Positions 1 to 6,932 are shown, counted from the stretch's first letter. The stretch: 6,943 bases of DNA from JASFRS01 sp050114795 (GCA_050114795.1 JASFRS010000131.1:1-6943), one strand, 5' to 3'. The notes: generated by a model not told the origin, from the letters alone. Numbers and translations: made by a program.

Positions 1-1339
1 ACGTTTCCCGGAAAGCCGCGCGATCATTTTTGCGGATAAAAACATAGACAATAGCTGCCAACCATATGGTGAAAAACAAAACGCCAGTCCAGGCAAGTCT
101 TGACGCTTCCGCCCCTAAATAGATTTTGTCCAAAATGAATATCGCACCATAGGTTAAAGGCGCACCCGCCGTCACACCCGTCAGAATATGGTGGAGGCTT
201 TTATATTTTTTGCCGCCATTCCTCCGACGGTCGATCCACATCAACACACCTAAGGCGGAGATAATTGCAAGGGAGAGGCCCAGCAAAAAATACAAGAGTT
301 TTAAAGCCAAACCGCCATAGCTTCCATAATGCAAGGGTGCAACGGCGTTTACAAAACGGGAAGCGTTGGAGGGTGTATCTAATAATGGATAAGCGACGCG
401 CTCTCCGGTAACGCCGCTAATCTTATAGGCATCCAAAAGAGCCATTTCTTTATCTGCTGGAAATTGCAGCTCATAGCGCGCTGTGACATCGCCCCAATTT
501 TCTATCACAACATGAGCGATTGGCATGCGGCTTTCAGGGTGACTAAAGCTCGCGATACGGTCCAATGAAAACATCGGGGATTCCACGCCTGCGGGGGCCA
601 ATTTTTCGCCGAAAACGGCATCATAAACGGCCTGCTGATCACCTTTAAAGGACAAGGTCGCTACGATTGGGGCCAATATGATAACAATACCCAAAACCGA
701 TCCTGTGAATGCGACCATGGCATAAAATGGTAAACCCCATATGCCGAAAACCTTATGCGCATCGTTCCATTTGAGCGCCTGTGAACGGTGAACGCGCAAT
801 GTAAATATTTGTGAAAATATTTTTCTATGAATCAGAACCCCCGAGATAATTGATAAGAGCAGGACAACACCGGCAACACCCACTAATGCCAAGCCCATGG
901 TGCGCCCTCCAAATTGATCGGGCCACATCAGGTCACGATGAAAATTCCATATCCAATCTGACACACCAGCGCCTCGGCGCGGAATATTTTCGGCAGTCTC
1001 TGCATTCCAGCGTTGCTCCAACCGCATCACATCACCTGCATCATCTTTGGTTATAAGCAGGGCCTCATAATAAGGTGTGACACTGTCAGGATAGGAAAGT
1101 TTTAGGAAGTCAATTGATTTGCCTTCCGCATTAAGACTTACCCAATTTTCAAATTTATTATGGAGAGGGGCAGGAAATTCTGCTTTGGGCAATCGCCTAG
1201 CTGGGTCTTCCCAGCTAAGAACTTCCTCATGAAACAGAGCGAAAGAGCCTGATATCGAAACAATAAATATGAACAGCCCAAAAATTACACCTGACCAACT
1301 GTGCAAATCATAAAGGCGGCGATAACGACCGTGCTCCAT
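1..1339 (-). CDS. PepSY-associated TM protein (PiuB/FoxB-like), 3' end off the window
   Basis: This is the N-terminal 446 codons of an inner-membrane protein; the frame is open to the window edge, so the C-terminus is missing. Translation gives the hallmarks of the PepSY_TM family: LHSWSG at residues 12-17 leading into a first helix (about 17-36), FHRDLMWPDQFGG at 133-145 followed by a helix (about 148-170), HKVFGIWGLPFY at 195-206 with a helix to about 226, then a periplasmic stretch (about 230-335), LHYGSYGG at 336-343 with a helix to about 369, and two more helices (about 388-405 and 416-435). Family knowledge: PepSY-TM proteins accompany siderophore receptors, and FoxB of Pseudomonas is a haem-binding ferric-siderophore reductase. 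His13, His134, His171, His195 and His337 lie near helix ends and could be haem ligands (inference). The ATG at 1339 is chosen because AAGG sits 8 nt upstream, overlapping the previous stop codon. It is the last visible gene of the receptor operon, 10 bp after its neighbour. Family call is firm; reductase role is inferred. Confidence 0.88.
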   Translation of the reverse strand, partial: MEHGRYRRLYDLHSWSGVIFGLFIFIVSISGSFALFHEEVLSWEDPARRLPKAEFPAPLHNKFENWVSLNAEGKSIDFLKLSYPDSVTPYYEALLITKDDAGDVMRLEQRWNAETAENIPRRGAGVSDWIWNFHRDLMWPDQFGGRTMGLALVGVAGVVLLLSIISGVLIHRKIFSQIFTLRVHRSQALKWNDAHKVFGIWGLPFYAMVAFTGSVLGIVIILAPIVATLSFKGDQQAVYDAVFGEKLAPAGVESPMFSLDRIASFSHPESRMPIAHVVIENWGDVTARYELQFPADKEMALLDAYKISGVTGERVAYPLLDTPSNASRFVNAVAPLHYGSYGGLALKLLYFLLGLSLAIISALGVLMWIDRRRNGGKKYKSLHHILTGVTAGAPLTYGAIFILDKIYLGAEASRLAWTGVLFFTIWLAAIVYVFIRKNDRAAFRET

Positions 1340-1349
1340 TTCAAATACC

Positions 1350-1667
1350 TTAAGCAACAGAACCACCAAAAAATACGAATAGCGCGCCGGAGATGGTTAG
1401 AACAACAAGGCTCAATACAGCGCGCCAGGCTTTCGTTTCCCAATACACCCATGTTTGAAACAAAGCCCAAAGAAGCGGGAAAAACAATGTGATCCACAAT
1501 GCTTTATCAGCAAAATTTCCAGGCAAAACCTTAAGCAAGACTGCACAAGTAAATATTGTGGCAAGCAAAGCCCAGATAACAACAGCCGACAAGCGTGGTT
1601 TTTTCCAGGTCAGCAGAACCAATAAAATCAAAACCAATGCAGAAATGGTAATTATGGCTAGGTTCAT
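1350..1667 (-). CDS. Small four-helix membrane protein of unknown function, iron-operon member
   Basis: A 105-residue, very hydrophobic protein that I do not recognise with certainty. It shows four probable membrane helices (about 3-20, 27-46, 57-76 and 81-100) with few charges between them. An aromatic segment, FFPLLWALFQTWVYWE (62-77), ends in WETKAWR (76-82). Small membrane proteins of this kind sit beside DUF3325 and PepSY_TM genes in other proteobacterial siderophore operons; it may belong near DUF3649 or a similar uncharacterised family, but I cannot confirm that by eye. The ATG at 1667 is preferred over an in-frame GTG at 1691: it has AAAGG 7 nt upstream and forms an ATGA overlap with the stop of the previous gene. 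The tight packing suggests translational coupling and a shared function with the receptor and PepSY protein. It could be a helper subunit of the PepSY reductase, which is inference from position only. Confidence 0.82.
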   Translation of the reverse strand: MNLAIITISALVLILLVLLTWKKPRLSAVVIWALLATIFTCAVLLKVLPGNFADKALWITLFFPLLWALFQTWVYWETKAWRAVLSLVVLTISGALFVFFGGSVA

Positions 1668-2029
1668 ATTAATGCCTTTAAGCTTAGCCACACTCCAGAT
1701 GAAAGCGATACCAATGCTGCCATCAAGGCACTGCGACTATGCTGCGCCGGCATCATTGCAGCCGTCAGCAGATTGAGTCCGCCCATCAGGCTCAACATGC
1801 CCAGCCATGTTGGTATTGCGCGAGCCACAGTCTGCAATTGCAAAATCAGGAGAAAAGACAAAAGCAACAACAAACAGGCTGCTACTTTTGTCCGAAGGCG
1901 AGCAACCCTGTTGGTCATAAGCAAGTCAATGGTTGCACGCTGCGGTGCTGCTTGAAAAAGGCCAAAACATGCCAAATAAAGCAGTCCGAGTGTGCACAGA
2001 TAACCAATTGGAATTGCGCTGGAGATCAT
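1664..2029 (-). CDS. DUF3325-like small membrane protein
   Basis: A 121-residue integral membrane protein with four probable helices (about 4-26, 48-66, 73-93 and 101-118). The layout matches my recollection of DUF3325: a first helix rich in Gly, Leu and Ala, a basic loop (RVARLRTK, 41-48), a Leu-rich second helix, and a third beginning near PTWLGMLSLMGG (73-84). DUF3325 proteins are uncharacterised and recur in proteobacterial operons with TonB-dependent receptors and PepSY_TM proteins, as here. The ATG at 2029 lies only 3 nt after the receptor stop codon, and its stop overlaps the next start as ATGA, so it is almost certainly co-transcribed and probably translationally coupled. The Shine-Dalgarno signal is weak: a GGA about 10 nt upstream, inside the receptor's last codons. 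Coding status is firm; the family name is moderate because it rests on recalled pattern, not a profile search. Function is unknown. Confidence 0.78.
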   Translation of the reverse strand: MISSAIPIGYLCTLGLLYLACFGLFQAAPQRATIDLLMTNRVARLRTKVAACLLLLLSFLLILQLQTVARAIPTWLGMLSLMGGLNLLTAAMMPAQHSRSALMAALVSLSSGVWLSLKALI

Positions 2030-2032
2030 GAA

Positions 2033-4222
2033 TTAGAAATCCACATCCAGGCGAACCGCCCAAGTTCTGCTGTCTCCAAGACGCGCCAGACCCTCATCTC
2101 TGTCAACCAGTGTAAAATAATCCTCATCAAACAGATTTCTCACAAAAGCTGTAACAGTGATATTTTCCGTCACATGATACCCTAGCCGCCCACTCACCAA
2201 TGTGCGGGCGTCATTGCGGTTTTCACTTATATTGACAACATCGCCATAGCTGAAGGATTGATAATTCACATCCAAACCGCCGAATACGCCACTATTATGC
2301 GTATAGTCAAACCCACCATTGAAGGAAATACGCGGTGCATAAGGAAAACGGTTGTTGCGAAAATTAGGCTGATTGTCTTCAGATTCAGGGGCAGTGGGAT
2401 CAAAGTCCGCATTGGCAAAATCATCAAATTCCGCGATGGAATAACCAAAGCCCGCGTAAATTTCTAGATCCGCATTCACAGCATAAGATAAATCCGTCTC
2501 AAATCCATAGAGTGAGGATGAGCCCGCATTCACAGTTTCAAATATCTGAAATTGCGATTCAAGCGGCACACGGACCTGCTGCCGCTTCCAGTCGGAATAA
2601 TATAAATTGCTGTTCCAGCTCAATTGACCATCGAGCAGCGTCGCACGGGTTGAAATTTCATAATTCCATAAAAACTCCGGATCAAAACTATCAAGGCTAC
2701 CGTCAATGAAGTTGAAGTCCGCACCACCGGCCCTATAGGCGCGCTGCGCGACAAAAGCCACAGTCACATCTTCATGAGCGTGCCAGCGCACACCAGCTTT
2801 TGGCAACCAGGCATCAAAGCTGGCGCTACTTCCGCCTTCTTCACTGCCTTCAAAAGCGCGCAGAAACTCAAAGCCCGGTGGGATATCCGTGATAAAGACC
2901 GTGGTTGTGCCTTGAAAATCATTCTGACGTTCATGGTCATAACGAAGACCCAAAAGCAGGTCAAACTGCTCATTAAGCTTGATATCTCCATCAATGAAAC
3001 CGGCATAATTTCGCGCATCTTGTTCGACTGTAGACCCACGGGAAACCAAGAGGCTTGGCGGTATCAAGGGATTGACGACTGATGCGGGAATAACAAAGTC
3101 TTCATCAAAACCCTCTTCGCTATCGACAAAATAAAAGCCGACCAAAGCGTTCAAACGCTCATTGGCAAATCTCAGACGCAATTCTTCTGAAATTGCACGG
3201 TCCGTTCCTTCCCTATTCAGAACCGCAAGCGATGCCGCACTACGGTCAGCATCTTCCAGTCGTAAGATATCCGTCGTTTGATAGGAAGTGATGGACTGTA
3301 ATTCCCACTCATCATTAATCGACCAGACGGCATTCACCGATTGCAGAAAGGTTTCCGTCCCTTCACGGCCAGAAATATCATGCCGCACTTCACGGTTTAC
3401 TTGACCCGCCGATAGGGCGCTTACAAAGTCGCCATTGCTTGGGGATAGAAAATCCTGCCCGGCATAATTTTCATTATAAGTCGTGGTCGATATGATGCGC
3501 AGATTATCCGCAGGCTCGAACAGGAACTTAATACGAGCCGTTTGTTGTTCTCGCTTGTCGGCAGGTTCATCCAGCAGTGTATTGCGAACAAAGCCATCAC
3601 TTTCCCGCCAGCTACCCGAAACCCGGAACGCAAGAACATCGTCCACGATAGGACCGCCAAGCGCCAAAGCCCCCTGAAAAGCGTCATTGTTTCCAACTTC
3701 ACCACGGGCTTTAAAGTCCCATTCATAATCAGGATCTTGCGTGCGAATGTAAATGGCCCCAGCAAGAGCATTACGACCAAAATTAGTCGACTGCGGTCCA
3801 CGATAAACTTCCACCTGCCCCAGGTCCCAGGCATCAGTCGGTCCGAAAAATGCCGCCCGATTCCCAAGCGGTGCATCATCAACATAGATCGACAATGTTT
3901 GACCCGAACCACCCACACCTCGTTGATCTACACCACGAATCGCAAAGCCTTGCCCACCAAAGGACGAAGTAACATTTGGTATGCGAACGACAAGGTCATA
4001 GAGGTTTCTCACCGGTTCACGTGCAATTTCCTCTGCCGTCTCAATGAATACGCTGGAGGTTACGTCGTTCAAAGAATGCGATAATTTTTGTCCCAGAATT
4101 ACGATTTCCTCAACCGGTGCATCACTTTCACCATTTTGTGCCAGCAATTCCTCACCTTGAGTTTGAGCCTGGGCACCAAAAGCTATAAGAGCGGAAACTA
4201 TTGTGATTATGGGAGTTTTCAT
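2033..4222 (-). CDS. TonB-dependent outer-membrane receptor, probably ferric siderophore
   Basis: A 729-residue receptor of normal length for the family. The start is set at the ATG at 4222, where a typical signal peptide begins: KTP, a hydrophobic core, and a likely cut after AQA near residue 19. A TTG nine codons upstream would bury that signal. A TonB-box-like EEIVILGQ lies at about 39-46, then a plug domain (about 50-165) with the usual IRGVDQRG, YVDDAPLGNRAAFFGPTDAW and VEVYRGPQSTNFGRNALAGAI segments. The remainder is a beta-barrel of alternating strands, with RNLFDEDYF near the end and a terminal aromatic (RLDVDF) fitting the outer-membrane assembly signal. Such receptors use TonB-ExbBD energy to pull ferric chelates into the periplasm. 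The substrate cannot be read from sequence; iron is inferred from feoAB across the divergent promoter, the PepSY gene downstream and the Fur-like box. No TonB, ABC or MFS permease gene is in the window. Confidence 0.93.
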   Translation of the reverse strand: MKTPIITIVSALIAFGAQAQTQGEELLAQNGESDAPVEEIVILGQKLSHSLNDVTSSVFIETAEEIAREPVRNLYDLVVRIPNVTSSFGGQGFAIRGVDQRGVGGSGQTLSIYVDDAPLGNRAAFFGPTDAWDLGQVEVYRGPQSTNFGRNALAGAIYIRTQDPDYEWDFKARGEVGNNDAFQGALALGGPIVDDVLAFRVSGSWRESDGFVRNTLLDEPADKREQQTARIKFLFEPADNLRIISTTTYNENYAGQDFLSPSNGDFVSALSAGQVNREVRHDISGREGTETFLQSVNAVWSINDEWELQSITSYQTTDILRLEDADRSAASLAVLNREGTDRAISEELRLRFANERLNALVGFYFVDSEEGFDEDFVIPASVVNPLIPPSLLVSRGSTVEQDARNYAGFIDGDIKLNEQFDLLLGLRYDHERQNDFQGTTTVFITDIPPGFEFLRAFEGSEEGGSSASFDAWLPKAGVRWHAHEDVTVAFVAQRAYRAGGADFNFIDGSLDSFDPEFLWNYEISTRATLLDGQLSWNSNLYYSDWKRQQVRVPLESQFQIFETVNAGSSSLYGFETDLSYAVNADLEIYAGFGYSIAEFDDFANADFDPTAPESEDNQPNFRNNRFPYAPRISFNGGFDYTHNSGVFGGLDVNYQSFSYGDVVNISENRNDARTLVSGRLGYHVTENITVTAFVRNLFDEDYFTLVDRDEGLARLGDSRTWAVRLDVDF

Positions 4223-4253
4223 GGATATGCTACCTACATGCAATCGCAACTAA

Positions 4254-4268
4254 AAATGAGAGTCATTT
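4254..4268. promoter_or_regulatory. Fur-box-like palindrome
   Basis: A perfect 6-bp inverted repeat, AAATGA-GAG-TCATTT, lies in the divergent intergenic region, 32 bp upstream of the receptor start codon. It resembles the 7-1-7 form of a Fur operator (core TGAnAnTCA), and its position just downstream of the candidate receptor -10 would let Fur-Fe(II) block that promoter. The half-site AGTCATT recurs at 4295-4301, next to the -35 region shared by both arms. Iron regulation fits all neighbouring genes. The match was judged by eye; another metal-responsive regulator of similar site preference is possible. Confidence 0.7.
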
Positions 4269-4277
4269 GCATACAGG

Positions 4278-4306
4278 ATATTAATGTGATTGCAAGTCAT
4301 TCTTAA
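4278..4306 (-). promoter_or_regulatory. Candidate sigma-70 promoter for the receptor operon
   Basis: On the minus strand, TTAAGA (4306-4301) and TAATAT (4283-4278) are separated by 17 bp, each matching 4 of 6 consensus positions. Transcription would start near 4271, immediately before or within the Fur-like palindrome, leaving a leader of about 50 nt to the ATG at 4222. The hexamers are weak matches, so this is a reasoned placement and not a certain one. Confidence 0.42.
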
Positions 4307-4331
4307 CTATGGAATAGAAGGCACATATAAA
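4303..4331 (+). promoter_or_regulatory. Candidate sigma-70 promoter for feoAB
   Basis: TTAACT (4303-4308) and TATAAA (4326-4331) are spaced by 17 bp. The -10 matches 5 of 6 and the -35 matches 4 of 6 consensus positions. A start near 4338 leaves a short leader of about 17 nt, which still contains the GGA ribosome-binding signal at 4345-4347. Its -35 overlaps the -35 of the opposite promoter on the palindrome TTAA (4303-4306). Confidence 0.5.
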
Positions 4332-4354
4332 CACGGCTTTGCCTGGATGTTGAA

Positions 4355-4594
4355 ATGCGTTTGCACGAATTAAAAAAGGATACTCCCGCCCAGATAATTG
4401 CAATTGATGCTTTAGATGCGGAATTGGAAGATAAGCTGCGGGAAATTGGCTTTGCTGAAGGTGACGATATTGAGATTATTCACTTCGGTCCCCTTGCGAC
4501 AAAAAAGAAGCCAATTTGTGCGCGCTTGAACCAGACACTTATTGCCCTTCGGGAAGATGAGGCAGCCGCCATCCATGTGGAGATTGCGTCATGA
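4355..4594 (+). CDS. feoA: Ferrous iron transport protein A
   Basis: A 79-residue cytoplasmic protein of the usual FeoA size, with a single SH3-like FeoA domain across its length. The family pattern is visible: MRLHEL at the start, an LEDKLREIGFAEGDDIEII segment (24-42) matching the 'L..LG...G..I.v' core, KKKPICARLNQTLIALR (50-66), and the closing EAAAIHVE (69-76). FeoA is thought to bind FeoB and modulate its transport or nucleotide cycle; it carries no iron itself. The ATG at 4355 has GGA 7 nt upstream. Its stop overlaps the feoB start as ATGA, so the two are translationally coupled and made in step. Expression probably depends on the divergent control region immediately upstream. No feoC is visible downstream of feoB. 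Confidence 0.93.
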   Translation: MRLHELKKDTPAQIIAIDALDAELEDKLREIGFAEGDDIEIIHFGPLATKKKPICARLNQTLIALREDEAAAIHVEIAS

Positions 4595-6423
4595 CTGCAG
4601 CTCGTATCGCATTGGTTGGTGCCCCAAATTGCGGCAAATCCACGCTTTTCAACGGTCTGACCGGTGGTCGGGCCAAAGTTGCCAATTATCCAGGGGCGAC
4701 GGTTGAAACGCGATCAGGGTTTTTCTCAACAAAAGCCGGAACCAGGATTGAACTGGTCGATTTGCCGGGGATTTATGGCCTGACACCGCGTTCGGCAGAT
4801 GAACGTGTAGCTGTTGAGACATTAAGAAGCACGACAGAACAAGGTGCGTCCCCGGACTTGCTGCTGGTTGTTATGGATGCGGCCAATATTCGCACCCACC
4901 TTCACTCTGTATTACAGCTTCGCACACTCGGCAAGCCGATGATTGCCGTACTGAACATGATTGATTTAGCAACGCGGGACGGGCTAGAGCTTGATATCGC
5001 CAAGCTGGAATCTCTTTTAGGCGTACCTGTTGTAACGACAAGAGCCACCAGAAAAGAGGGGCGTGCAGATTTAATTAAACGGCTGGATTCTGTTCTGACG
5101 GAAAAAGCGGAAAATGCCACAGCACCCGTTGCTGAAGCCGTGAGCTTAAAAGAATTGCAGCAGGAAGCGCGCAGAATCGCACGTGAGGTTATTCTGCACG
5201 AACCCATCATCAATCGCGCGACACGCATCTTAGACAAAGTGGTTCTTCACGCGGTATCTGGCCCGCTTGTTCTCTTTGCGCTTTTATTTCTGATATTTCA
5301 GGCGGTGTTCTCCTGGGCGAATGCGCCAATGGATGCCATCGATGCGGGTGCAATCACTTTAGGCGAGTGGGTTCGGAACCTGCTTCCTGCTGGGTGGCTG
5401 CAAGACCTGCTTGTCGATGGCATTATAGCGGGCGTGGGCAGTGTTATTGTCTTTCTCCCCCAAATCCTAATTTTGTTTTCCTTCATTTTGATTATGGAGG
5501 CCTCAGGCTATATGGCCCGTGCGGCGTTCATGATGGATGGGTTAATGACACGGGTCGGGCTGAATGGGCGCGCCTTCATCCCCCTGTTATCCAGCTTTGC
5601 CTGCGCCATTCCTGGGATCATGGCCGCGCGCGTTATTGACAATGAACGAGACCGTTTGACGACCATCATGATAGCGCCACTCATGACCTGTTCTGCGCGC
5701 TTACCAGTTTACACGTTGATTATCGCTGCCTTCATTCCACAGCAGGCTGTCGGACCCTTTAATTTACAGGGCGTCGTCATGTTCGGCCTCTATGTCATAG
5801 GGGTCATAAGCGCTGTTGTTGTGGCTTTTGTCTTAAAACGCACAGTGACTAAAAGCCGCCCGCAACCCCTGATCATGGAGTTACCCAGCTATAAATTGCC
5901 TAATTTACGCGATTTTATGATCGGCCTCTACACCCGCGCCTCAGCCTTTTTGCGCCGGGCAGGCACAATTATTTTGGGGACATCAATTGTGCTCTGGTTC
6001 CTGGTTAGCTTCCCTCTTTCGGCTACAGGCTTGAAAGACAGTTTTGCAGGGCGTATCGGCTCCATTCTTGAAACGATTTTAGCCCCCATTGGCTTTAACC
6101 TTGAAATCGCTATTGCACTTATTCCTGGCATGGCTGCGCGCGAAGTGGCGGTTAGTGCCCTTGGCACTGTCTATGCTGTTCAAAATGCGGAAGAAAATGT
6201 GGAGAGCCTTGCCAGTGCGCTACAAAATGCATGGGAGTTACCAACCGCCCTTGCCTTCCTGGCCTGGTATATCTTCGCGCCGCAGTGTTTTGCAACATTG
6301 GCCACCATGCGACGTGAAACAAATTCCTGGAAATGGACAAGTTTCGCCTTTTTATATCTGGCAACACTGGCTTATGTTTCAGCAGGGCTGACTTACCATA
6401 TAGCAAGTGCTGTTCTGGCTTAA
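4591..6423 (+). CDS. feoB: Ferrous iron permease FeoB (GTP-binding)
   Basis: A 610-residue inner-membrane Fe(II) transporter. The N-terminal G domain shows G1 GAPNCGKST (10-18), the switch-I threonine in NYPGATVE (32-39), G3 DLPG (57-60), G4 NMID (122-125) and a G5-like RATRKEG (151-157). A helical linker (about 185-215) follows, the GDI-like region. The membrane part starts near 224 and includes the family signatures SFACAIPG (335-342) and TCSARLPVY (366-374), whose cysteines 338 and 367 belong to the proposed iron path, then ALIPGMAAREVAVSALG and a late APQCFATLATMRRET segment. It is shorter than the E. coli protein (773 residues) and ends soon after the last helix, with no cysteine-rich C-terminal extension. 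All core motifs are intact, so it should be functional. It overlaps feoA by ATGA at the 5' end, and its stop codon shares TTAA with the convergent deformylase gene. Confidence 0.97.
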   Translation: MTAARIALVGAPNCGKSTLFNGLTGGRAKVANYPGATVETRSGFFSTKAGTRIELVDLPGIYGLTPRSADERVAVETLRSTTEQGASPDLLLVVMDAANIRTHLHSVLQLRTLGKPMIAVLNMIDLATRDGLELDIAKLESLLGVPVVTTRATRKEGRADLIKRLDSVLTEKAENATAPVAEAVSLKELQQEARRIAREVILHEPIINRATRILDKVVLHAVSGPLVLFALLFLIFQAVFSWANAPMDAIDAGAITLGEWVRNLLPAGWLQDLLVDGIIAGVGSVIVFLPQILILFSFILIMEASGYMARAAFMMDGLMTRVGLNGRAFIPLLSSFACAIPGIMAARVIDNERDRLTTIMIAPLMTCSARLPVYTLIIAAFIPQQAVGPFNLQGVVMFGLYVIGVISAVVVAFVLKRTVTKSRPQPLIMELPSYKLPNLRDFMIGLYTRASAFLRRAGTIILGTSIVLWFLVSFPLSATGLKDSFAGRIGSILETILAPIGFNLEIAIALIPGMAAREVAVSALGTVYAVQNAEENVESLASALQNAWELPTALAFLAWYIFAPQCFATLATMRRETNSWKWTSFAFLYLATLAYVSAGLTYHIASAVLA

Positions 6424-6932
6424 GCCCGTTCCAAAAGGTGCCTATTTTCATGGGCAACGACCAGCGAGCCTGCACACATACGGTCAGTCATAATGATACC
6501 ATCCAGATGATCCATTTCATGCTGGAGGAGTTCGGATACATCAAAATCCACACGCTCAAACGCGCATGGCTGACCATCGAGATTAATATAAGACAAAGAG
6601 ATGCTATCGTGACGACGGACGCGCACTGCAATCTCAGGCATGCTCATACAGTCATCCCAGACTTCGGTCATGCCATGGGACTTCCAAATGATTTCTGGAT
6701 TAACAAGGACATGGTCCTTACCGTCCAAATGAACTGCAATCATGCGCTTCATGATCCCGACTTGACAGGCGGATATAGCCCGTCCCCAACCATGGTGAGC
6801 ACGAAACGCATGGAGTGTTCTTAGCAGTTGCTCGACCTCCCCATCATCGATCATGCCGTCCATAATGGTATCACAGACCTGTTTCAAGCGAGGGTCACCA
6901 AAACGCAATATATTTGAAAGCGGGTTGTCCAT
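6420..6932 (-). CDS. Divergent peptide deformylase
   Basis: A 170-residue protein of the peptide deformylase fold, which removes the formyl group from the N-terminal methionine of nascent proteins. Motif III is canonical: LLQHEMDHLDG (135-145), giving metal ligands His138 and His142 and catalytic Glu139. Motif I is altered: GWGRAISACQVG (48-59) replaces the usual GxGLAAxQ but keeps Gln57. Motif II is DDCMSMP (93-99) in place of EGCLS, keeping the metal-ligand Cys95 but losing the preceding glycine. All metal and catalytic residues are therefore present, so activity is plausible. I read it as an accessory deformylase subfamily and not the housekeeping Def, which in many bacteria sits beside fmt; I therefore assign no symbol. 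The ATG at 6932 has GGGGG 6 nt upstream at the window edge. Native deformylases use Fe(II), a possible reason for lying next to feoAB, though the genes converge and are not co-transcribed. Confidence 0.88.
   Translation of the reverse strand: MDNPLSNILRFGDPRLKQVCDTIMDGMIDDGEVEQLLRTLHAFRAHHGWGRAISACQVGIMKRMIAVHLDGKDHVLVNPEIIWKSHGMTEVWDDCMSMPEIAVRVRRHDSISLSYINLDGQPCAFERVDFDVSELLQHEMDHLDGIIMTDRMCAGSLVVAHENRHLLERA

Noticed and set aside
1668..1691. A GTG start at 1691 for the 105-residue membrane protein.
   Set aside because: The ATG at 1667 has AAAGG at 7-nt spacing and the typical ATGA coupling, while the GTG would overlap the upstream gene by 28 nt.
1739..2185. A 148-codon open frame on the plus strand, rich in Gln, Cys and Lys.
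   Set aside because: It is the complement of the DUF3325-like gene and the receptor's 3' end; the odd composition reflects reversed Leu and Ala codons of a membrane protein.
3542..4084. A 180-codon open frame on the plus strand, inside the receptor gene.
   Set aside because: It is antisense to the receptor's plug and early barrel region, which has clear family motifs; its translation has no recognisable domain and no convincing ribosome-binding site.
4223..4249. A TTG start at 4249 that would lengthen the receptor by nine residues.
   Set aside because: The signal peptide begins cleanly at the ATG at 4222, and the extension adds residues with no signal-peptide character.
4239..4294. Inverted repeat TGCAATC (4239-4245) and GATTGCA (4288-4294).
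   Set aside because: The arms are 7 bp with a 42-bp loop, which is likely by chance and too open to form a stable hairpin; it does not match a known operator.
4088..4306. A 72-codon open frame on the plus strand crossing the receptor start and control region.
   Set aside because: It begins antisense inside the receptor, has no ribosome-binding signal, and covers the promoter and Fur-like elements.
6333..6824. A 163-codon open frame on the plus strand overlapping feoB and the deformylase.
   Set aside because: It is antisense to the deformylase, whose catalytic motifs are intact, and its translation looks like composition noise.
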